DNA of 64,000 nt, from positions 1 through 64,000 of the forward strand of contig QXXF01000016.1 of the NCBI GenBank assembly GCA_009911365.1, given 5' to 3'. Below, one piece after another: positions 57,656 through 64,000 of this stretch; position 1 is the first letter of the stretch; every line of letters begins with the position of its first letter. The notes under the pieces are model-generated. The model was not told the origin of the DNA. It did not search any database and was given only the letters and a program-made list of their open reading frames with translations. Source of the stretch: Clostridiales bacterium (GTDB taxonomy: Bacteria > Bacillota > Clostridia > Peptostreptococcales > Anaerovoracaceae). The position numbers were made by a program, and so were the translations under genes.

Positions 57656-60600
57656 TTATCTCAACAACTCCATAAAATCTTCCTGGGTCAGCTGGGAAAC
57701 TGACATGGTCCCTTGGGCAATGATTTTCTCTGAAAGTTGGGCCTTTGTATCCTGCAGCTTTTGGATCTTTTCTTCGATGGTGCTTTTGGCGATCAGCTTG
57801 TAGACCGTCACCTCTTTGTCCTGTCCGATGCGGTGCGCACGGTCCGTGGCCTGGTTCTGGGCCGCCAGATTCCACCAGGGGTCAAAGTGGATCACAATGG
57901 ATGCCGCTGTCAAATTGAGACCCGTGCCTCCTGCTTTGAGGGAGATGAGAAAGATAGGAACGTCATCCTCATGGAAGGCTTTTACCAGATCAGCCCGCTT
58001 TTCCTTGGAAGTAGCCCCTGTCAGCATGTGGCTTTCTATCTTTTCCTTCACTAGCCGGCTTTGGATCAGATCCAGCATGGAGGTAAATTGGGAAAAAAGC
58101 AAAATCTTATGACCACTGGAAACCGCAGTACGAATCAATTCCATGCAGGCTTCCAATTTAGCGGCTCCACCTTTATAATCTTCGTACAAAAGATGCGGGT
58201 CGCAGCAAAGCTGACGCAGCCTAGTGAGGCCGGCCAGGATTTTAATCTTTTCCGTACCCAGGGCCTGGGGATCCGTGTTTTTGATGGATTCCAGCAACTT
58301 TTGGGCATTGGCGCTATAAAGGTCCTGCTGCTCGCCTTCCAGCTTGGAATAAATCACGGTCTCCGATTTATCCGGCAGTTCCTTTAACACATCGCTTTTC
58401 AGTCTGCGCAGGAGAAACGGCCGAATCATCCTCTGAAGGCGTTTTGCGGTCACCTCATCCTCCCGCTGGACAATCGGCAGTTCATACTTGTCTCGGAAGG
58501 ACTTGTAGCTGCCTAAAATCCCTGGCATCAGGAAATCAAAGATGCTCCACAGCTCGCTAAGACGGTTTTCGATGGGCGTTCCTGTGAGTGCGAAACGGAC
58601 CTGGGCCTTGATCCCCTTGACCGCTTTGGCCGCTTTGGTGGTATGATTTTTGATATTTTGCGCCTCGTCTAATATCTGGCAATAAAAGTCCAGATCTTCA
58701 TAAATTTCCACGTCTCGTTTCAACAGATCGTACGATGTGACCAGCAAATCATAGTTCCCGCAGGTTTCCAGCTTTTTCCGCCGCTCTGCCGCTGTGCCTG
58801 TGATGAGCAGGGTTTTTAGATGAGGCACGAATTTTTCCACTTCCCCCTGCCAGTTGTACACCAGAGACGCAGGACAGACCAAAAGACTGGGTCCCGGGTT
58901 TTCCGCGCTTTTCTGCCGAGTGTGGGCATAGAGGAAAGTCAAAAGCTGCAAGCTCTTCCCCAGTCCCATGTCATCAGCCAAAATACCACCAAACCCTAGG
59001 GCTTCCAAGGTCATGAGCCAGCGATAGCCGTCTTTTTGGTATCGCCGCAGGATGCCGCTCAAATGCTCCGGCACCTCAAAATCGCTATCTTCCACGGCTT
59101 TCATGCTCCGCACCAATTCTTTGTAGGATGAAGACCTCTGGATGTTCATGTTGCTGCTTTCTTTTAACACTTGATCCACGTAAAAGGAGCGATATCTGGG
59201 AACTTGGATCTTTCCGGTCTTCAAGGCTTTGGCAGGCAGTTCCAGGCCTTCCGTCAACTCAGAAATGGTCTCCAGCGCGCTCCCTTCCAGCATGAGGAAA
59301 TCACCGTCTTTCAGGCGATGATACTTCCTGCGCAACCGATAAGAAGCCAGCAACGCTTCCAATTCCTCGTAAGGCAGGGTTCCTGACAAGATCTGCAGAT
59401 CCAGAAGGCCGCCTTTCAGATCCACGCTGACTCCAGCCGCAGGCACTTTACGGATGGAAACTTGGCTCAAGGCATCGGAAACATAGACCTCCCCTGTTTC
59501 CGCAAGCTGGGAAACGCCAGTAGAGATCAGCTGGTACATCAAATCGTCCTGGCTTTCAGCGAACCACAGGTTCCCCTTTACGTCCAGTTCCGGGAAATAG
59601 GCCTGAGCAGTCTGCTTGGCTCGCCCTTCTGTAAGCATATCCCGATACAGGTCTTTGGTTTCCAGATCATCCATCAGATTGTGCCGCTTTCCACCATAAG
59701 CGCTCTCCAGCCGGCAGGTCACTTTTTCATCGCTTTTGTCCAGATAAATATGGATGGCGCAGGGTTCTGGCATGAAAAGGCTCAAATCCTCCTTGGTGCG
59801 AAAATCCGTATGCCGTGCCAGCCGAGGATACAAACTAGCACAGAACACGTTCATGTCCTTCTCCGCGATAAAATAGGAAGCTGCACTTTTGTCCCTTATC
59901 CCCTCGCTGACGCAAGCACAAAATTCTCCCATTTCCTTTGTAAATTCCTCCGAGCATCGATACGCCGTGTCCTGCCGCAATATGTACAGCCTGTCTTTTC
60001 CCCGGATGGCTGAAAACCCAGATATTTCTAGATCATAGCCAGCTGCGTTTTTCGCTGTTTTTAAGGTGATCCGCAGGGGCGGGTCCTGTTGTTGTATTTT
60101 CAGGAGATCCTTCTTAGAAGCGCTGTTGATTCTGCATCCTGATTCTGGTGTCTCCGCACACAGGTCCAGGAATTGAGTCAGCTCTTGTTCTGTCAGCACC
60201 ATGGATCTGGCCTTTGCCTCGCCCCAACCATAAAGGTACGTGCTGCGGCTCTGCGCATAAGTCACGTTGCGCCTGGTTTCCACGCACTGGATGAGGAAGT
60301 CAGCGATTTTCCCGCTTTCTGCCGTAAAGGCGCTCCGCTCATGGATAAACGCCAGAAATTTCCCATATTCGACTTTTTCCTTTTGCTCCATAGCATTCAC
60401 AAAAGCGTAAATATCTTTGAGCACGTATTTTCGGTCGCTACCAATGCGAAATTCCACTTCCCACCTGCCATAGCGGTTCAGCAGAAAAGGCTCTAATTCG
60501 ATGCTCCCTGTGACTTCCGCCTGCATGTATCTTGCCTGCTGCTCCATGGAACAGCTGTACATCAATTCTTTCAAGGCAGCATCAGTCCTAGTGCCCCGTT

Positions 60601-60910
60601 TGGGAAGGAGGAAAGCCAGTCCTCTTTGCTTTTCCATGTATTCCAAAGCAAGGGCCACACAGTGTTTGCACATATCTCCAAATTCGTCAGCCGCTGGGCA
60701 ATCGCACCAATGCTCTATGATATGATCGTCCTCGATCAAAATCCCCATATCGTATTCCGTGCCGCTGTCACCAATAATGCTGGCGGATATATGATGCTCA
60801 TCGCCAAAATCTTCGGCCAGCATGTCGAACACAGCGCCCCGGCGGTACAAGAATTTGCCTCTTTTGAAAAACCGGTCGTTCGTATGCTTTTGTATTTCCT
60901 GTTCGTTCAC
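57656..60910 (-). CDS. SWI2/SNF2-family helicase with SWIM zinc finger
   Basis: 1084 residues. N-terminal SWIM finger WCDCPAADEFGDMCKHC near 66-82, a middle region, then the SNF2 ATPase with ILADDMGLGKSLQLLTF (Walker A), DEAQNIKN (DEAD-like box) and HRIGQDKEVTVYKL in motif VI. These bacterial Swi2/Snf2 proteins remodel protein-DNA complexes or RNA polymerase. Full length for the family. Confidence 0.9.
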   Translation of the reverse strand: MNEQEIQKHTNDRFFKRGKFLYRRGAVFDMLAEDFGDEHHISASIIGDSGTEYDMGILIEDDHIIEHWCDCPAADEFGDMCKHCVALALEYMEKQRGLAFLLPKRGTRTDAALKELMYSCSMEQQARYMQAEVTGSIELEPFLLNRYGRWEVEFRIGSDRKYVLKDIYAFVNAMEQKEKVEYGKFLAFIHERSAFTAESGKIADFLIQCVETRRNVTYAQSRSTYLYGWGEAKARSMVLTEQELTQFLDLCAETPESGCRINSASKKDLLKIQQQDPPLRITLKTAKNAAGYDLEISGFSAIRGKDRLYILRQDTAYRCSEEFTKEMGEFCACVSEGIRDKSAASYFIAEKDMNVFCASLYPRLARHTDFRTKEDLSLFMPEPCAIHIYLDKSDEKVTCRLESAYGGKRHNLMDDLETKDLYRDMLTEGRAKQTAQAYFPELDVKGNLWFAESQDDLMYQLISTGVSQLAETGEVYVSDALSQVSIRKVPAAGVSVDLKGGLLDLQILSGTLPYEELEALLASYRLRRKYHRLKDGDFLMLEGSALETISELTEGLELPAKALKTGKIQVPRYRSFYVDQVLKESSNMNIQRSSSYKELVRSMKAVEDSDFEVPEHLSGILRRYQKDGYRWLMTLEALGFGGILADDMGLGKSLQLLTFLYAHTRQKSAENPGPSLLVCPASLVYNWQGEVEKFVPHLKTLLITGTAAERRKKLETCGNYDLLVTSYDLLKRDVEIYEDLDFYCQILDEAQNIKNHTTKAAKAVKGIKAQVRFALTGTPIENRLSELWSIFDFLMPGILGSYKSFRDKYELPIVQREDEVTAKRLQRMIRPFLLRRLKSDVLKELPDKSETVIYSKLEGEQQDLYSANAQKLLESIKNTDPQALGTEKIKILAGLTRLRQLCCDPHLLYEDYKGGAAKLEACMELIRTAVSSGHKILLFSQFTSMLDLIQSRLVKEKIESHMLTGATSKEKRADLVKAFHEDDVPIFLISLKAGGTGLNLTAASIVIHFDPWWNLAAQNQATDRAHRIGQDKEVTVYKLIAKSTIEEKIQKLQDTKAQLSEKIIAQGTMSVSQLTQEDFMELLR

Positions 60911-60960
60911 CTATGGCACCTCCTCTCTCTATTGTACGCCAGAAACGCCCTTTGCGCAAT

Positions 60961-60998
60961 AAAGAAAGCCCCGGTAATATCTGCTGCCGGAGCTTTCC
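60961..60998 (-). terminator. clpB terminator
   Basis: Minus strand: GAAAGCTCCGG paired with CCGGGGCTTTC, then TTTATT. 69 bp after the clpB stop. Confidence 0.6.
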
Positions 60999-61066
60999 AT
61001 TTTTATCATGTGGAAAATATCGCCTATGCCAATATCGATGGCATCAAAATCCCCATTTCCACTTTC

Positions 61067-63658
61067 TTATCTGACTTGGAACAGCAGCTTTTCGCCATCT
61101 GTTCCGATTTCTACTCTGTCACCGTCTTTCACATTGCCCCTGATGAGCTCACCTGCCAGCTGGGTTTCCACGTTTTTCTGGAGATATCGCTTGACTGGTC
61201 TCGCACCATAGGCCGGTGTATAGGCTTGTCTAGCGATAAAGGCTTTTGTCTCGTCTTTCAAGGCAAGGCTGATGTTCTTGTCTTCCAGCCGTCTTTCGAT
61301 GTCTGCCATGGACAGCTCAATGATCCTTCCGATCTGGCTTTCTGTCAGCGGCGAGAACACCACAATGTCATCCACTCGGTTGAGGAATTCCGGCCTGAAA
61401 TATTTCTTGGTTTCGTCTTCCACCTGCTGCTTCACGGAATCCTCTACGCTGCCATCTTCTTGGATACCATCGATCAGATACTGGCTGCCGATGTTGGATG
61501 TCATGATGACGATAGTGTTTTTAAAGTCCACGGTCCTGCCCTGGTTATCAGTAAGCCGCCCATCATCCAACAGCTGGAGCAGGATGTTAAACACGTCAGG
61601 ATGGGCTTTTTCGATCTCGTCAAAGAGAATGACGCTGTAAGGCTTTCTTCTGACTGCTTCGGTCAGTTGGCCGCCTTCATCGTAGCCAACATATCCCGGA
61701 GGCGCTCCCACCAGCCTGGAAACAGAATGCTTTTCCATGTATTCGGACATGTCGATACGCACCATGTTGCGTTCTGAATCGAACATGGCCTCTGACAGAG
61801 CCTTTGCCAGCTCCGTCTTGCCCACGCCTGTAGGCCCTAGGAAAATAAAGGAACCGATCGGCCTGTTTTCCGCTTTCAGTCCGGCCCTGGCCCGCAAGAC
61901 GGCTTCCGCCACCGCATCCACAGCCGTTTCCTGGCCGATGACTCTCTTGTGAAGGATCTCTGGTAGACGCAGCAGTTTTTCCCGTTCTGATTCCACCAAT
62001 CTGCTGACTGGAATCCCTGTCCAGCCGGCAACGACTTCTGCGATTTCCTCTTCACCCACCTCTTCTTTCAACAGGCGGTTTTCCTGCGCTTCGTCCGCCG
62101 CGTCTTTTTCATCCTGCAGTTTCTTTTCCAATTCAGGCAGCGTGCCGTATTTCAATTGGGCCAGCTTTTCCAGGTCATAGTTTCTCTCCGCTTCTTCGAT
62201 CTGCAGCTTTACTTCCTCAATTTGCTGCTTCGTGCCTTTTGCTTCTGTAATCGCCTTCTTTTCATTTTCCCACTGGGCCCGCATGGTAGCGCTTTCCTCT
62301 TTCAGCTGAGACAGCTCTTTGTCCAGATGCTCCATCCTAGCTTTGGAAGCACCGTCGCTTTCCTTGCTCAGAGCCTGCTTTTCAATTTCCAGCTGCATGA
62401 TTTTCCGAGAAATCTCGTCCAGTTCAGCTGGCATGCTGTCGATTTCCGTACGGATCTTTGACGCAGCCTCGTCCATCAGGTCGATGGCTTTATCTGGCAG
62501 GAACCGATCCGTGATATAGCGGTCAGAAAGAGTGGCGCAGGCGATCAAAGCATTGTCCGTGATCCTGACGCCATGATGGATCTCAAAGCGCTCTTTCAAG
62601 CCTCGCAAAATGGAAATGGTGTCTTCCACAGTCGGTTGATCCACCAGCACCTTTTGGAAACGCCGCTCCAAAGCAGCGTCTTTTTCAATGTACTTGCGGT
62701 ACTCGTCCAGAGTAGTGGCCCCGATGCAGTGAAGTTCACCTCTAGCAAGCTTTGGTTTCAGCAGATTGCCCGCGTCCATGGCCCCCTCTGTTTTTCCAGC
62801 GCCCACGATATTGTGGATTTCATCAATAAAGAGGATGATCCTGCCATCGGATTTCTCGATTTCATGGAGCACTGCTTTGAGCCGCTCTTCAAATTCACCT
62901 CTAAATTTCGCGCCAGCAATAAGCGCGCCCATGTCCAGAGCGAATATGGTCTTGTCTTTCAGCCCCTCGGGCACGTCACCGTTTAAAATACGCTGGGCCA
63001 GACCTTCCACCACAGCTGTTTTTCCCACGCCCGGTTCACCGATGAGCACCGGGTTGTTCTTCGTCCTTCTGGAAAGTATCTGGATGGTGTGACGGATCTC
63101 GCTGTCACGCCCAATGACCGGATCCAGCTTGCCTTCCTTTGCCATTTCCACCAGGTCACGGCCGTATTTGTTCAAAGCGTCATAGTTGTCTTCCGGGTTC
63201 TGGCTGGTCACTCTCTGGTTGCCCCTGACCTTCTCCAAAGCCTCCAGGAACCTGTTTTTCGTGATGCCATATTTCTTGAAAATTTTTGAGGACGGCGAGC
63301 CTTTTTCCTCCAGCAGCGCCAGATACATATGCTCTACGCTTACGTATTCATCTTTGAATTCCCCTGCTACTTTTTCCGCCTTCATCAGCAGCTGCGAAAG
63401 CCGCCTGGACGAATACATGCTGTCCGCTCCGCCTGTCACTTTCGGAAGCTTTTCCATTTCTTCCTGTAAATCTCCAATCACCGCCCCAACATTTATCTCC
63501 ATGAACTTGAGGAGTTTTGGGATCAGACCGTCTTGCTGCATGATCAGGGCAAGATGCAGGTGTTCTCCGTCAAGCTGTTGATGTCCTTCCTCTATGGCGA
63601 TGTTTTGGCAATCCATAATGGCCCCTTGGGCATTTTGTGTGTATTTTTCTAAGTTCAT
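61067..63658 (-). CDS. clpB: ATP-dependent disaggregase ClpB
   Basis: 863 residues: N domain (1-145), NBD1 with Walker A GEPGVGKT at 207-214, coiled-coil middle domain (about 400-525, which separates ClpB from ClpC/E), and NBD2 with [14 protein letters not shown] and [12 protein letters not shown]. Works with DnaK to rescue aggregates. GGAGGTGAACTTTA precedes the ATG. Under CIRCE control. Confidence 0.97.
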   Translation of the reverse strand: MNLEKYTQNAQGAIMDCQNIAIEEGHQQLDGEHLHLALIMQQDGLIPKLLKFMEINVGAVIGDLQEEMEKLPKVTGGADSMYSSRRLSQLLMKAEKVAGEFKDEYVSVEHMYLALLEEKGSPSSKIFKKYGITKNRFLEALEKVRGNQRVTSQNPEDNYDALNKYGRDLVEMAKEGKLDPVIGRDSEIRHTIQILSRRTKNNPVLIGEPGVGKTAVVEGLAQRILNGDVPEGLKDKTIFALDMGALIAGAKFRGEFEERLKAVLHEIEKSDGRIILFIDEIHNIVGAGKTEGAMDAGNLLKPKLARGELHCIGATTLDEYRKYIEKDAALERRFQKVLVDQPTVEDTISILRGLKERFEIHHGVRITDNALIACATLSDRYITDRFLPDKAIDLMDEAASKIRTEIDSMPAELDEISRKIMQLEIEKQALSKESDGASKARMEHLDKELSQLKEESATMRAQWENEKKAITEAKGTKQQIEEVKLQIEEAERNYDLEKLAQLKYGTLPELEKKLQDEKDAADEAQENRLLKEEVGEEEIAEVVAGWTGIPVSRLVESEREKLLRLPEILHKRVIGQETAVDAVAEAVLRARAGLKAENRPIGSFIFLGPTGVGKTELAKALSEAMFDSERNMVRIDMSEYMEKHSVSRLVGAPPGYVGYDEGGQLTEAVRRKPYSVILFDEIEKAHPDVFNILLQLLDDGRLTDNQGRTVDFKNTIVIMTSNIGSQYLIDGIQEDGSVEDSVKQQVEDETKKYFRPEFLNRVDDIVVFSPLTESQIGRIIELSMADIERRLEDKNISLALKDETKAFIARQAYTPAYGARPVKRYLQKNVETQLAGELIRGNVKDGDRVEIGTDGEKLLFQVR

Positions 63659-63721
63659 TAAAGTTCACCTCCGCGCCTTTGCTAACATTAGTATTAACAA
63701 GGAATTTTTTCTTACACGTCT

Positions 63722-63750
63722 ATTGTAAACCCGCTGAGGCAAAAAGTAAA
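63722..63750 (-). promoter_or_regulatory. clpB promoter
   Basis: Minus strand: -35 TTTACT (63750-63745), 17-bp spacer, -10 TACAAT (63727-63722). About 64 bp before the ATG; CIRCE lies just upstream. Confidence 0.6.
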
Positions 63751-63757
63751 GGATTTT

Positions 63758-63784
63758 TTAGCACTCACCACGATAGAGTGCTAA
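63758..63784. promoter_or_regulatory. CIRCE element (HrcA operator)
   Basis: Perfect TTAGCACTC-N9-GAGTGCTAA, the binding site of the heat-shock repressor HrcA. It sits 7 bp upstream of the clpB -35, between clpB and the DUF3842 gene. CIRCE is best known for groESL and dnaK; use at clpB is seen in some Firmicutes. Confidence 0.95.
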
Positions 63785-63794
63785 CAATTTTATT

Positions 63795-64000
63795 TTATGG
63801 TAACTCTGGATGGCTGTGACCGCCTGTCCGCCGCGTCTTTATATAGGCTTTTATGGCTGCCACCGCGTTTTCCACATGTTTTCCCAGAGGCGCGTCTTCC
63901 ACGCTTACCACATGGATACCGCACCGATTCACAGGCAGCAGCACTTTATAAGTGTGGCTCCCACCGATGGCTGCGGCCATAGCCGGACTCAATTCTCCCA
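63795..64000 (-). CDS. DUF3842-family protein (3' part, runs off window)
   Basis: The last 67 residues are visible: SPAMAAAIGGSHTYKVLLP, VNRCGIHVVSVEDAPLG and ENAVAAIKAYI match the end of DUF3842 proteins. The N-terminal nucleotide-fold half lies beyond the window. It ends 10 bp before CIRCE. Function unknown. Confidence 0.7.
   Translation of the reverse strand, partial: GELSPAMAAAIGGSHTYKVLLPVNRCGIHVVSVEDAPLGKHVENAVAAIKAYIKTRRTGGHSHPELP

Noticed and set aside
60626-61777. 383-aa plus-strand frame across the clpB/SNF2 junction
   Set aside because: Antisense to the ends of two well-supported genes, with no domain.

Overview
The window looks like chromosomal DNA of a Gram-positive anaerobe of the class Clostridia. 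Evidence: AGGAGG-type ribosome sites throughout, A/T-rich -10/-35 promoters, a CIRCE element before clpB, family-level matches to Firmicutes proteins, and a Tn916/Tn1549-type conjugative transposon. Genus cannot be fixed from the sequence alone. No rRNA or tRNA gene and no CRISPR array was seen.

Layout. (1) 1-3560: host flank with a type I restriction-modification methylase (hsdM), a flavodoxin-like oxidoreductase pair and a VOC-family protein. (2) About 3602-36530: an integrative conjugative element (ICE) of about 33 kb bounded by a 14-bp inverted repeat. From the left it carries a frameshifted tyrosine integrase, excisionase, a structured non-coding block, an HTH protein and a small sigma factor. 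Next comes a cargo island with one two-component system, two ABC transporters and a 58-aa membrane protein. Then follow a small excisionase-like HTH protein, an XRE regulator, mobC and the relaxase. Last comes a long leftward transfer operon (36135 to 14757): replication initiator, DUF5348, PcfB, VirD4/TraG coupling protein, two small proteins, Maff2, TrbL, MT-A70 methylase, PrgI, VirB4, CHAP hydrolase, DUF4315, DUF4366, topoisomerase III, a 1723-aa polyvalent antirestriction protein, DUF4316, TTRAP and Cys-rich VLP. (3) 36531-64000: host DNA with a decayed nuclease-like remnant at the insertion edge, an SDR oxidoreductase, nth, an NCS1 permease plus hydantoinase pair, a DnaJ/DUF5685/membrane-protein cluster, a second decayed gene, an aconitase-isocitrate dehydrogenase-GntR operon, NfeD/SPFH, a tail-anchored protein of unknown function, glycerate kinase, a secreted Ig-like/Fn3 protein, an SNF2 helicase, clpB with CIRCE, and the end of a DUF3842 gene.

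How the genes work together. Int and Xis excise the element. MobC and the relaxase nick an origin of transfer. TraG and PcfB bring the nucleoprotein to a VirB4/TrbL/PrgI/CHAP channel. TopB and the replication initiator support processing. The ArdA/ArdC-type polyvalent protein and the MT-A70 methylase probably protect incoming DNA from restriction, such as the type I system whose methylase lies at the left edge of this window. The integrase lesion suggests that this copy may be locked in the chromosome unless a short repeat contracts.

Strongest unexplained signals. (a) Two inverted copies of an oriT-like module at 12739-12827 and 21576-21674, with identical flanks but different, individually self-complementary hairpins. 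(b) A 150-nt hairpin at 32057-32206 whose 12 wobble pairs are all G:U in one strand sense only, suggesting a structured RNA or a single-strand origin. (c) A shared C-terminal KPS(I/V)R tail on three ICE proteins, a candidate type IV secretion or docking tag. (d) A 7-bp tandem duplication that knocks out the integrase.
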